Source of the DNA: Shewanellaceae bacterium UBA2521
GTDB taxonomy: Bacteria; Pseudomonadota; Gammaproteobacteria; Enterobacterales; Shewanellaceae
Assembly (NCBI GenBank): GCA_002341165.1
Contig: DDNL01000049.1
Location: 61,921 to 84,725, forward strand
Length of the DNA: 22,805 nt
Direction: 5' to 3'
Made by a program: the position numbers and the translations under genes. Of the stretch, positions 15,389-22,805 are shown piece after piece. Position 1 is the first letter of the stretch. Every line of letters begins with the position of its first letter. The notes under the pieces are model-generated. The model searched no databases, was not told the origin of the DNA, and saw only the letters and a list, made by a program, of their open reading frames with translations.

Positions 15389-16213
15389 CTAAATCGCCAC
15401 TTTAGCTGAGCCAAGTTCGACAGAGTAAACTTGCTGTGCTTGAAGATTTTCAGGTAAACGACCATAAGTTGCCTTGTATACTTCAGCAGTATGCTCTTGT
15501 AAACGCACCTCACCTAAACGTCCATAACTCGTATACATCAATTCCAGCGCTTTTTTCATCGCTTCTGTACCCGTATAATGTTCAACGATGTATTGGGCAC
15601 GACTTGATGCTGCAACATAAGCCTCGCGCTCAAAGTAATACTGCGCAATCGCAAGATGATGGCGTGCCATGAAGCTCTTTAACCAAGTTAAGCGTAAACG
15701 CGCATCGACTGCATATTCACTTTTAGGATGCTCTTGAACAAGGCGTTTAAAATAACCAAAAGCTTTAACAGCTACAGAGATTTCTTTTTCTGCTGGATCA
15801 ACATTAAATAAAGATTCTGTAAGCGTATGCAGACTTTGAGATTGATTTAAGCCGCTTATATACAGCACATAATCTACATTCTTATGGCGAGGATTAAACT
15901 TCAAAAAGCGTTCAGCAGCGACTTCAGCTTGAGCTTGTTTTTGCATCCGATAATAACAGTACATCAAATCGAGTTGAACTTGCTCTTTATAAGCACTAAA
16001 AGGAAACCTAGCGTCAACATCTTCTAAATAACGAAGTGCTGTATAACAATCTCCATTTTCTTTTGCTTCTTTGGCTTGATTATATACAATATGCGCAGCA
16101 TCTTTCTGAACATCACTGCTACAGGAACTTAAAATGAATGTGCTGACTACGGCAAAAAGAACACTGTGAACCTGTATTTCATCAAAAAAGCGAGATATTT
16201 TTGTCTTTCTCAT
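15389..16213 (-). CDS. bamD: BamD, outer-membrane protein assembly lipoprotein
   Basis: The essential lipoprotein of the BAM complex, which recognises incoming barrel proteins and works with BamA. The 274 residues are longer than the 245 of E. coli, mainly from a long basic N-terminal region before the signal sequence. The lipobox ILSSC places the lipidated cysteine at about residue 31. Five TPR-type helical pairs follow, including GDCYTALRYLEDVDARFPFS, CYYRMQKQAQAEVAAERFLKFNP and the well-conserved SEYAVDARLRLTWLKS. No ATG or GTG closer to the signal sequence offers a shorter start. It diverges from rluD across 88 bp, the usual gammaproteobacterial arrangement, and has its own terminator. 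Confidence 0.95.
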   Translation of the reverse strand: MRKTKISRFFDEIQVHSVLFAVVSTFILSSCSSDVQKDAAHIVYNQAKEAKENGDCYTALRYLEDVDARFPFSAYKEQVQLDLMYCYYRMQKQAQAEVAAERFLKFNPRHKNVDYVLYISGLNQSQSLHTLTESLFNVDPAEKEISVAVKAFGYFKRLVQEHPKSEYAVDARLRLTWLKSFMARHHLAIAQYYFEREAYVAASSRAQYIVEHYTGTEAMKKALELMYTSYGRLGEVRLQEHTAEVYKATYGRLPENLQAQQVYSVELGSAKVAI

Positions 16214-16301
16214 TTTAGTTAATTTCTATTTCAATGTATAATCAAAAATACATTCTAACAGATACATATAAAAATAACACAAGCATTTTCAGCGACCTAT
16301 T
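16214..16301. promoter_or_regulatory. Shared divergent promoter region of bamD and rluD
   Basis: The 88-bp gap is very AT-rich. On the plus strand TATAAT is at 16237-16242, with a weak TTTAGT 17 bp upstream at 16214-16219, which could serve rluD. On the minus strand overlapping TATACA (16235-16240) could serve bamD. Overlap of the two -10 elements would force the promoters to compete. Confidence 0.45.
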
Positions 16302-17261
16302 ATGACACAATATATTGAACTCACATATCAGATACCAGAACACCAAACAGGCATGCGCCTTGATCAAGCACTTGCCGAACAATATCCTGACTACTCACGC
16401 TCCCGCCTTAAAGCATGGATTCTTGCAGGTTATGTATGCATTCATGATCAAGTGGTGACCAAACCACGTGATAAAGTGATTGTTGGACAACAAATTTCCA
16501 TTCATGCTGTGATAGAAGATGAAGTTAAGCAAGAACCTGAAGCCATTGAGCTCAACTGTGTTTTTGAAGACGAACACATTCTTATCATCAATAAACCTGC
16601 AGGCCTTGTTGTACATCCAGGTGCAGGCAACCAAACAGGTACCTTACTCAATGCCCTGCTACATCACGTTCCAGCTATTGAAGCTTTACCTCGAGCAGGT
16701 ATCGTGCATCGATTAGACAAAGATACAACAGGACTCATGGTCGTCGCAAAAACAATTGCCGCACAAACATATCTCGTACAAAAGCTTCAAGCGCGTCATA
16801 TCGTAAGAGAGTATGAGGCGATAGCTCAAGGCTTAATGACCTCAGGTGGACAAGTGAATCAAAAAATTGGACGCCATCCCACCAAGCGCACTCACATGGC
16901 CGTTACACCTCAAGGTAAAGAAGCCATCACGCATTACCGTATTGCAGAAAAATTCAGAGCACATACACATTTAAGATTACGTCTAGAGACAGGTCGCACG
17001 CATCAAATACGTGTGCATATGGCACATATCAATCATCCTCTTGTAGGGGATCCAAGTTACGGCGGCAGGCCGCGTCCTATTAAAGGTATGGATCCATTAC
17101 TCACTGAATCCATTCAAAACTTTAGACGCCAAGCACTACATGCTGCTCACCTGAGTTTTGAGCATCCTATAACACAAGAGCACATGGCGTGGCATGCACC
17201 TACACCTGATGATATGCTACAACTACTTGAGCGCTTGCGGGAGGATCTTATCAGTGACTAG
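16302..17261 (+). CDS. rluD: RluD, 23S rRNA pseudouridine synthase
   Basis: RluD converts U1911, U1915 and U1917 in helix 69 of 23S rRNA to pseudouridine, needed for normal ribosome assembly. The 319 residues begin with an S4 RNA-binding domain (about residues 17-75, MRLDQALAEQYPDYSRSRLKAW). They continue with a RluA-type catalytic domain whose aspartate is D139 in HRLDKDTTG, the same number as in E. coli. Other markers are INKPAGLVVHPG and the RTHQIRVHM motif. RluC shares the fold, but the divergent bamD and downstream pgeF identify RluD. The last eight bases overlap the start of pgeF. Confidence 0.96.
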   Translation: MTQYIELTYQIPEHQTGMRLDQALAEQYPDYSRSRLKAWILAGYVCIHDQVVTKPRDKVIVGQQISIHAVIEDEVKQEPEAIELNCVFEDEHILIINKPAGLVVHPGAGNQTGTLLNALLHHVPAIEALPRAGIVHRLDKDTTGLMVVAKTIAAQTYLVQKLQARHIVREYEAIAQGLMTSGGQVNQKIGRHPTKRTHMAVTPQGKEAITHYRIAEKFRAHTHLRLRLETGRTHQIRVHMAHINHPLVGDPSYGGRPRPIKGMDPLLTESIQNFRRQALHAAHLSFEHPITQEHMAWHAPTPDDMLQLLERLREDLISD

Positions 17262-17997
17262 TGCTACGCGCTATCTTATACCCAACTGGCCTGCTCCTAA
17301 GCAGGTCAAAGCTTATTGCACTACACGTCAACATTCCGCCTCTTCTTCAAAGACTTATCATTTCAACCTTGCCCAGCATGTAGGCGATACGCCAAATAAA
17401 GTAGAACAAAACCGACAACAATTAATACAAGACTTAGACTTACCTCAGTCACCATTATGGCTCAACCAAGTTCATGGTACGCAAGTTATAGCTCATACGC
17501 ATGAGATTCCAAAGCAACCTCCTACTGCTGATGCGCTTTATAGTACGCATAAACATGAAGTCTGTGCTGTCATGACAGCTGACTGCCTACCTGTTCTCTT
17601 TTGTGATCAACAAGGCACTTGGGTCGCTTGTGCTCATGCAGGATGGCGAGGCTTATGTGCTGGTATTCTTGAACAAACTGTCGCCCAATATCCAAAACCT
17701 GCCCAAGTTATGGCTTACCTTGGACCTGCTATCAGTCGGCGCGCTTTTGAAGTAGGCCATGAGGTGCGTGATGCTTTTATAGCAGTGAATCCGAACGCAG
17801 CTAAGGCCTTCACCCCTTCAGGTGATCGCTTTCACGCCAACTTATATGCCTTGGCAAAGCAACGCCTACAAGCTATCGGGGTCACTCAGGTCTATGGCGG
17901 ACAGTATTGTACATATCATGATTCAAACCTCTTTTTCTCTTATCGCAAACAGCAAATTACAGGACGACAAGCTAGCCTCATTTGGCTCAGCACATAA
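17254..17997 (+). CDS. pgeF: PgeF (YfiH), peptidoglycan editing factor / laccase-domain protein
   Basis: A 248-residue protein of the YfiH family. In E. coli it keeps L-serine out of the peptidoglycan stem peptide; relatives also show purine nucleoside phosphorylase or oxidase activity. The zinc-site residues are H74 in NQVHGTQ, C111 in TADCLPVLF and H128 in AHAGWRG, all intact. I chose the GTG at 17254 because GGGAGGA lies ten bases before it and family members start just ahead of the LIPNWPAPK segment. The upstream ATG at 17194 would embed 20 extra residues in the end of rluD. The 8-bp overlap with rluD suggests coupling, as in E. coli where yfiH follows rluD. Confidence 0.94.
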   Translation: MTSATRYLIPNWPAPKQVKAYCTTRQHSASSSKTYHFNLAQHVGDTPNKVEQNRQQLIQDLDLPQSPLWLNQVHGTQVIAHTHEIPKQPPTADALYSTHKHEVCAVMTADCLPVLFCDQQGTWVACAHAGWRGLCAGILEQTVAQYPKPAQVMAYLGPAISRRAFEVGHEVRDAFIAVNPNAAKAFTPSGDRFHANLYALAKQRLQAIGVTQVYGGQYCTYHDSNLFFSYRKQQITGRQASLIWLST

Positions 17998-18059
17998 CTT
18001 AAAAAGATAACTGCATCGTACTATTTAAAAAATACAAAAATGCGATTATATTTTAAGTA

Positions 18060-19205
18060 ATGTTATTTGCTGGAGATAAGCTCTTGGTCAATCCTCTTGC
18101 TCAAAAAACAAAGCCTGAACATGTGATGAAGTTCGAGTCAGACTTCTTAACTCAAATGCTCTCGGATGATCTCCATGAATCAGAAGAAGACATCATTGAA
18201 GGCTTCACACAAAATGAAAAACTTGAAAGTGAGCGCGTTGCTTGGTTAGAGCGTGTCAACAAAGCCAAACATGATGCAAAAATAGCAGGTACAATTCATA
18301 AACGCATAGAAAAAGAATTGGTCTCCACGCTAGCACACAAGGTCTCCCACTTAAAAGATAAAGGATCAGAGCTACCTATTACCCAAAGTGAAATCAACTT
18401 ATTTCAAATTTTGATCAGCTCCAACACTGACACGCACGCTATAGGCGAATGTATCCGTAATATTGCTTGGATGCAAAACGAATTACTCCAAGTGTTTCAC
18501 CGCTTTGGTTATTTACAGGATGCATCGGTTGAAGTAAAAGATCCTATGCTTATTATCCACTATATGGGCTTAGAAAACATACGCTTATGGATTGGATACT
18601 TATGCAACCGACGCTGGCTTCCATTAAAAAGTTTTCGGTTACATCGCGCAGTCAAGCGTACTCTTGCCTACCAAACCTCCCACGCTCTTGCTGTTAGACG
18701 CCTGGCAAGGCTGCACAAAATTCCTGTGGATACTTTGTATCTCGCAACTGTGCTGCACAATACTGGCGCCAGTACTCTGCTATGGATTGCCTCGCAAAGT
18801 GCTGAGCAATGTTGGTCAAGATGGTTAAGAGATGCTGAAAAAATCAAAGAAGCATCGCTTTATGAAACCATTTTGCTCACCAAGTATCCGATCCATATTA
18901 TCTCTGATGTGTGGTACAGCCATTACAATGAAATTAATAACTATATTTTTAAACATTTAACATGGAAACCTTGCACAACCATTGATTTAGTCAAAGAGCT
19001 CAATACAGGTAAAAGCTTTGCCGAACTTTCAGATACCGCCAAGCTCATTAAAAAAGGTTCATGCTATGCGAAATTTCATTTACTCGACTTATGGAAGTAT
19101 CCTCACGCACATGAGAGAGACAAAATACTTGAATACTACAAATTTACAAAAGCAGAGCTTAAAGCCATGCAAGAAATTAACTTTCGCAAGCTGCCATTGA
19201 CTTAG
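18060..19205 (+). CDS. HDOD-domain protein with degenerate HD motif
   Basis: A 381-residue cytoplasmic protein. Residues 1-105 are highly charged and probably helical. Residues from about 105 to 310 fit an HDOD domain: LPITQSEINLFQILI at its entry, AIGECIRNIAWMQNELLQVFHRFGYL, then MGLENIRLWIGYL where the family has LGL(K/E)xLR. At the place where HD-domain enzymes carry HD, this protein has H233-N234 (VLHNTGASTL), so it should lack phosphohydrolase activity; HDOD proteins commonly do. They usually act in signalling or motility regulation. No signal peptide or transmembrane segment is seen. An ATG at 18126 is an alternative start; neither has a strong binding site. It stands alone, 62 bp after pgeF. 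Confidence 0.75.
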   Translation: MLFAGDKLLVNPLAQKTKPEHVMKFESDFLTQMLSDDLHESEEDIIEGFTQNEKLESERVAWLERVNKAKHDAKIAGTIHKRIEKELVSTLAHKVSHLKDKGSELPITQSEINLFQILISSNTDTHAIGECIRNIAWMQNELLQVFHRFGYLQDASVEVKDPMLIIHYMGLENIRLWIGYLCNRRWLPLKSFRLHRAVKRTLAYQTSHALAVRRLARLHKIPVDTLYLATVLHNTGASTLLWIASQSAEQCWSRWLRDAEKIKEASLYETILLTKYPIHIISDVWYSHYNEINNYIFKHLTWKPCTTIDLVKELNTGKSFAELSDTAKLIKKGSCYAKFHLLDLWKYPHAHERDKILEYYKFTKAELKAMQEINFRKLPLT

Positions 19206-19354
19206 ATAAAAAACATGCGTAACAGGTGAAACCAAGATGTTCTAAGTGTGAGCCTGTTTACTTACACAATAAAGCAAGCTAAATATAAGCTCTATCACTT
19301 GATTCATAGCAAGCTCTGATTCATGATCATCGTTTTATCATACTCAACTTAGCT

Positions 19355-19849
19355 ATGCACTTTTCCAGACGCACAACAACACAAGGGTTTTCTCTGTTAC
19401 AACTTCTTGTATGCTGCGCTGTACTCGGAGGATTGAGTCAGTGGATCTTACCGTCGATGGTCACTTTTCGCGCCGAACAAGAAAACCAACAGACAAGGTT
19501 TGCACTTCAGCAACATGTTAAATGGGCTCAGACTCAAGCACTCATGTGGCAACGAGCTATTGCGCTCTGTCCCGTCAAAAACAACACATGCTTTCCTGAC
19601 TGGAAACAAGAAATTGTGATTTTTATTGATAGTAATGAGAGTCATCAATTCGAACCCTCAAGCGATGTAATTTTAAAGCGCTTTCATTTACCTCAAAGCG
19701 CTATAAAAATCACATGGAATCAAACACTCCCTCTGACCTTCACAGAGCATGCTTTTCAACGCAATGGTTCGTGGGTATTTCGTCCTCAAACAGGAGATCC
19801 TTATCAACTCACTTTGTCTTCTACAGGACGATTACATAAGGTTAACTGA
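19355..19849 (+). CDS. fimT: FimT/GspH-like minor pseudopilin
   Basis: A 164-residue type IV pilin-like protein. A short basic leader ends at G11, the prepilin peptidase site, followed by F12 and a hydrophobic helix to about residue 33. Position 5 of the mature protein, usually glutamate, is glutamine (Q16, in GFSLLQLL). A cysteine pair in ALCPVKNNTCFPDW (C72, C79) and the following VIFID strand match the FimT/FimU/GspH family. The C-terminus has GRLHK (158-162), close to the GRxR DNA-binding motif reported for FimT in natural transformation. The gene lies alone, with no pilV, pilW or pilE neighbours. Its last eight bases overlap the end of hemH on the other strand. FimT is preferred over GspH because no gsp genes are nearby. 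Confidence 0.78.
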   Translation: MHFSRRTTTQGFSLLQLLVCCAVLGGLSQWILPSMVTFRAEQENQQTRFALQQHVKWAQTQALMWQRAIALCPVKNNTCFPDWKQEIVIFIDSNESHQFEPSSDVILKRFHLPQSAIKITWNQTLPLTFTEHAFQRNGSWVFRPQTGDPYQLTLSSTGRLHKVN

Positions 19850-20912
19850 CAGACTCTTCCACTGTCTTGGTTGCAACGACAGGGCGCAGTGAAGGAATCG
19901 AAAAAGATCGCATCGTAAGCATAGCCAGAAAATCAATATGCTCTTGAGTGCTATTGAGCGCTGGGATATAGTGATAAACTTCACCACCATGCTCAAGAAA
20001 ACTATCTCGTCCTTCTTGAGCAATTTCTTCCAAAGTTTCCAAACAATCGGCTGAAAAACCTGGACAAATCACAGCAACATGTCGGGTACCTTTTTGTGCT
20101 AAATCTTCCAAAACTTCGTCTGTATAAGGTTTCAGCCACTCTTGTTTACCAAAACGGGATTGAAAAGTCGTCATGACCTGATCATCTGATAACTTGAGCT
20201 GGGCGCATACTAATCGCGTTGTTTGCAAACAAAAACAAGCATAAGGGTCGCCTTGCATACGATACGATTTAGGCGTGCCATGATAAGAAAAAATCAAAGT
20301 TTCAGGCTGGCCGTGTGCAGTAATATGTTGTTGAATCGACCGCGCTATCGCCTCAATAAACAAAGGCTCTTGATGATAGCCGTGAATAAAATGCAGTTGC
20401 GGCACCCAACGATAACGCATATATTCTTGCGCCACTGCATCAAAAGTTGCAGCCGTCGTCGCCGCGCAGTATTGTGGATACAAAGGTAAAACGACCACTT
20501 CTCGCACATCTTGTGCTTTCAAGCTTGCTACAGCTTCTGCTACAGAGTGTGCGCCATAACACATAGCAAGCTCGACGATAACTTCTTGACCTAACTGTTG
20601 GGTGAGTGCAAGTTGTAATTTCTTTTTTTGCTCTAAACTATGTAGCAACAAAGGCGAGCCTTGCTCTGTCCACACTTTCTTATACATAGCTGCGGATTTT
20701 TTCGGCCTGAAGGGTAAAATAAAGCAGTTGAGAATGATCTTCCATAACCAAGGATTGACCTCAATCACACGAGGATCACTTAAAAATTGCTTTAGATAAC
20801 GTCTTAAAGCCGAGGTACTGGTATCGTCAGGTGTACCTAAATTGCACAGTAGTACAGCACGCTTGGGTTGCGGTGCTTCATGGGGATAATCAGTTTGCCC
20901 TATATAACCCAT
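19842..20912 (-). CDS. hemH: Ferrochelatase
   Basis: HemH inserts Fe(II) into protoporphyrin IX, the last step of haem synthesis, at the inner face of the cytoplasmic membrane. The 356 residues are longer than E. coli's 320, mostly at both ends, with a short tail of about 30 residues after the catalytic core. The metal-site histidine is H211 in FSYHGTPKSY and the partner glutamate E292 in ADCLETLEEI; CNLGTPD near the N-terminus is the family start. AGAGGA is 13 bases before the ATG, a rather long spacing, but no better start exists. It follows mltB by 27 bp on the same strand, suggesting a shared transcript, and ends eight bases inside the convergent pilin gene. Confidence 0.96.
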   Translation of the reverse strand: MGYIGQTDYPHEAPQPKRAVLLCNLGTPDDTSTSALRRYLKQFLSDPRVIEVNPWLWKIILNCFILPFRPKKSAAMYKKVWTEQGSPLLLHSLEQKKKLQLALTQQLGQEVIVELAMCYGAHSVAEAVASLKAQDVREVVVLPLYPQYCAATTAATFDAVAQEYMRYRWVPQLHFIHGYHQEPLFIEAIARSIQQHITAHGQPETLIFSYHGTPKSYRMQGDPYACFCLQTTRLVCAQLKLSDDQVMTTFQSRFGKQEWLKPYTDEVLEDLAQKGTRHVAVICPGFSADCLETLEEIAQEGRDSFLEHGGEVYHYIPALNSTQEHIDFLAMLTMRSFSIPSLRPVVATKTVEESVS

Positions 20913-20939
20913 AATGTAATTTGTATCCTCTTTAGAAAC

Positions 20940-21938
20940 TTATGGAAGACTTTTGAGATAAGCCTGCTTAATACTTTGACTTAACTTATATACAGCCATC
21001 GCATACAACTGACTATGGTTATAACGCGTAATCACATAGAAGTTGTTCAAGCCTAACCAGTAGTTTTCTGTTTTGTTCTGATTGAGTTTAAATAATAAAG
21101 CTCGGTCTTGTGCTGCAACATGTTTTAAATTTTCTTTATCTAAAGCCACGCCATATTTAGACCAACCTTGTACTGTCATGGTTGGTTTTTCCTTCTTCCA
21201 CAGCATGTTTTGCACATCTTTTTCATTTTTGATCTGTGCAGGATAAACAACAGGTGCATGCCACTTCCAATGATGTTGCTTCAAGTAATTGGCAACACTC
21301 CCAATAGCGTCCACAGGTTGATATAAATCACGTTTACCGTCGGCATTAAAATCAACAGCATAATGCAAGTAGGATGAAGAAATAAACTGACCATAGCCCA
21401 TCGCTCCTGCATAAGAACCTTTCACTTGTGCCGGATCGAGTTTCTCTTTTTCAACCAGATCCATGAAGGAACCTAGTTCTGCTAGAAAAAGCTTAGAGCG
21501 AGGTGGATAATAAAAACCTAAAGAATACAGAGCATCTCGAGTATTAAAAGAGCCCATGTTGCGCCCATAGAAAGTCTCTACGCCAATGATACTTACAATG
21601 AATTCAGCATCAACTTGAAATTCTTTCTCTGCTTTTTCTATTGCTTTTTGGTGCTTTTTCCAAAATGTAACACCCGCTTGTATTCTTTTCTCGGTAAGAA
21701 AAATAGGATAATACTTGTACCAAGGCTGAGCTTCCCAAGGTCTTCTTATTGTTTTGAGTACCAAAGCATTTTTTTTAGCTGGCTTCAGAAACGCATCAAT
21801 TTGATCACGGGTGTAACCTTTGGCAAGTTGCGCCTGAATAAATTTAGCTTGATATGCTTGCTCAGTGGCCGCATAAACTTGACTGCTCAACAAGATAATG
21901 AGCACGAATACCCCTATCTGTTTTAGTAGGTGAACCAT
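20940..21938 (-). CDS. mltB: MltB-type lytic murein transglycosylase, without lipobox
   Basis: A 333-residue enzyme of the MltB (SLT_2, GH103) family, which cleaves the glycan strand of peptidoglycan to 1,6-anhydro-muropeptides. The catalytic glutamate is E121 in GVETFYGRN, followed by the family motifs GSYAGAMGYGQF and FNADGKRDL. I take the ATG whose codon is at 21936-21938 because AAGGAG lies seven bases before it; a longer open frame reaching 22133 has no family similarity. The signal peptide (residues 1-23) ends VYA-AT with no cysteine, so the product looks like a soluble periplasmic enzyme, unlike the lipoprotein MltB of E. coli. hemH follows 27 bp downstream. Confidence 0.92.
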   Translation of the reverse strand: MVHLLKQIGVFVLIILLSSQVYAATEQAYQAKFIQAQLAKGYTRDQIDAFLKPAKKNALVLKTIRRPWEAQPWYKYYPIFLTEKRIQAGVTFWKKHQKAIEKAEKEFQVDAEFIVSIIGVETFYGRNMGSFNTRDALYSLGFYYPPRSKLFLAELGSFMDLVEKEKLDPAQVKGSYAGAMGYGQFISSSYLHYAVDFNADGKRDLYQPVDAIGSVANYLKQHHWKWHAPVVYPAQIKNEKDVQNMLWKKEKPTMTVQGWSKYGVALDKENLKHVAAQDRALLFKLNQNKTENYWLGLNNFYVITRYNHSQLYAMAVYKLSQSIKQAYLKSLP

Positions 21939-22133
21939 ATTCCAGCTCCTTGTCTTCAATATATGCTGAACTAAAATGAAATCGACACGAGCAATTGAGT
22001 TTTGCACACGTGTTCTTGATTGTATAATGCAAGACTCATCCGCTGCAAGATTGAATCTTAAAATAGCGTAAAAGAATCTCAGCTTAATATAACCTGAACC
22101 TCTTTGTTCAAGTACTCTTATGTCCTGTTTCAA

Positions 22134-22398
22134 CCCATTTTACACCCTCTCACACTCAAAAAGTCGATACCTAAAATTCGATTCAATCTTAAAAATCAAA
22201 TATGTTGCATGATGTTTAATATCATTTTAAAAAAATAAATATCAATCTAAAAGACTTGACTTAAGCAAGCTAATTTTTTTAATTTAAATAAGATTGTTTA
22301 GAAAACAGTCTTAAATAACTCTTTGATACCGCTAGCAAAGCTTCAACACTTTTGCTTTGAAGCGCCTTTCAAATAACTCAGTTCCTAGGAGAATAAAG
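22134..22398. other. AT-rich gap between mltB and the secreted-protein gene
   Basis: This stretch has no open frame of note. A TTGACT at 22256-22261 is followed by AT-rich DNA with only poor -10 matches. Two interleaved inverted repeats lie at 22334-22363 (AGCAAA with TTTGCT; GCTTCAA with TTGAAGC), about 36 bp before the next ATG. Since A-B is followed by A'-B', the two hairpins cannot both form in the simple way. The function is unknown. Confidence 0.35.
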
Positions 22399-22805
22399 AT
22401 GTTCCCAGACAAGATTTCGATGCTCGCTCTTTCCCTTACAGCATCTATCAGTGTCCACACTTTTGCTCAAAAACCCCTTAATGATTCTAATACGCCTCAA
22501 TACAAAATTACTTGCGAAAACCATCATGAAAGTCGCTGGCATAAGTTACTTCTCTTCCCTAAAAATTTACCTTCAAAAGAAGACTATCTGAACAACCTCT
22601 ACCAAGTCAGTTTAAAGAACAAGCAATGGACGTTAGAAAAAGTCAAAGTCGGTGATAGGGATTTCGTTCCATCCGGTGAAGCACCTTTAGCCACCTTACC
22701 TGAGAACTCGAGTATTAAGCGAACAATCATATCATGGGCAAAAAATGCAATCAGATTAGACCAAGCTGAACATAGAGAACATAAAGAGAGTAATATTGAT
22801 ATTGA
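22399..22805 (+). CDS. Unrecognised secreted protein, N-terminal part (3' end outside window)
   Basis: An open frame of 135 codons that runs off the window. The start is an ATG with TAGGAGAA eight to nine bases upstream, a good binding site. Residues 1-23 look like a signal peptide (KISMLALSLTASISVHTFA), with likely cleavage after TFA. The mature part is polar and basic, with one cysteine (ITCENHH) and short beta-like segments (YQVSLKNKQWTLEKVKVGD). I do not recognise a family. It appears transcribed away from mltB, so the intervening gap would serve both genes. Confidence 0.65.
   Translation, partial: MFPDKISMLALSLTASISVHTFAQKPLNDSNTPQYKITCENHHESRWHKLLLFPKNLPSKEDYLNNLYQVSLKNKQWTLEKVKVGDRDFVPSGEAPLATLPENSSIKRTIISWAKNAIRLDQAEHREHKESNIDI

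Noticed and set aside
19219..19261. Inverted repeat after the HDOD gene (GTAACAGG with CCTGTTTAC)
   Set aside because: The loop is about 26 bases, the stem has a bulge and there is no T-run; not a convincing terminator.
21939..22133. N-terminal extension of mltB of 65 residues
   Set aside because: The extension has no signal peptide or family similarity, while a strong AAGGAG precedes the internal ATG at 21938.
1..22805. Mobile elements, defence islands, CRISPR arrays, tRNA or rRNA genes
   Set aside because: No transposase, integrase, long direct or inverted repeat, regularly spaced repeat, tRNA-like cloverleaf or rRNA sequence was recognised; all sizeable genes have chromosomal housekeeping or envelope identities.

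Overview
This window carries AT-rich (roughly 40% GC by eye) chromosomal DNA from a gammaproteobacterium. The evidence is an Isc operon with hscB/hscA/fdx/iscX, a CRP whose recognition helix looks identical to that of E. coli, an argD/astC-type gene near crp, and a bamD gene divergent from rluD-pgeF. The proteins resemble those of enteric, Vibrio and Shewanella-type bacteria, but I cannot assign a genus. Genes are tightly packed. I see no rRNA, tRNA, transposase, integrase, CRISPR array or phage gene.

Layout. (1) 1-3563: the distal part of the isc operon (end of iscU, then iscA, hscB, hscA, fdx, iscX), which builds and delivers Fe-S clusters. (2) 3687-4985: ndk with its own promoter and a strong terminator, then an unassigned outer-membrane beta-barrel gene. 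(3) 5088-10531: slyX, a two-lipoprotein pair (a COG3014-like protein and an LpoB-like protein), yheV on the minus strand, yheS-yheU and crp. From memory of E. coli this matches the slyX...yheV...yheS...yheU...crp segment, shortened (no slyD, kefB/kefG, yheT, prkB or yhfA) and with the lipoprotein pair added. (4) 10563-15131, minus strand: an arginine succinyltransferase operon read astC-astA-astD-DUF1338, without astB or astE. The astC product is probably also the biosynthetic ArgD, since argD lies near crp in E. coli. (5) 15389-17997: bamD facing away from rluD-pgeF, the classical arrangement. (6) 18060-22805: an HDOD-domain protein, a lone FimT/GspH-like minor pseudopilin, hemH and mltB on the minus strand, and the start of an unrecognised secreted protein cut by the window edge.

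The genes fall into three themes: Fe-S and haem metabolism (isc, hemH), envelope assembly and peptidoglycan maintenance (bamD, LpoB-like, COG3014-like, mltB, pgeF, the barrel protein), and carbon/nitrogen control (crp next to ast). Most of the window is ordinary housekeeping DNA. The parts that merit a second look are the lipoprotein pair, the pseudopilin with an altered position-5 residue, the DUF1338 enzyme in an ast operon, the degenerate HDOD protein, an mltB product with no lipobox, and a few regulatory structures. I did not find a convincing undescribed multi-gene system.
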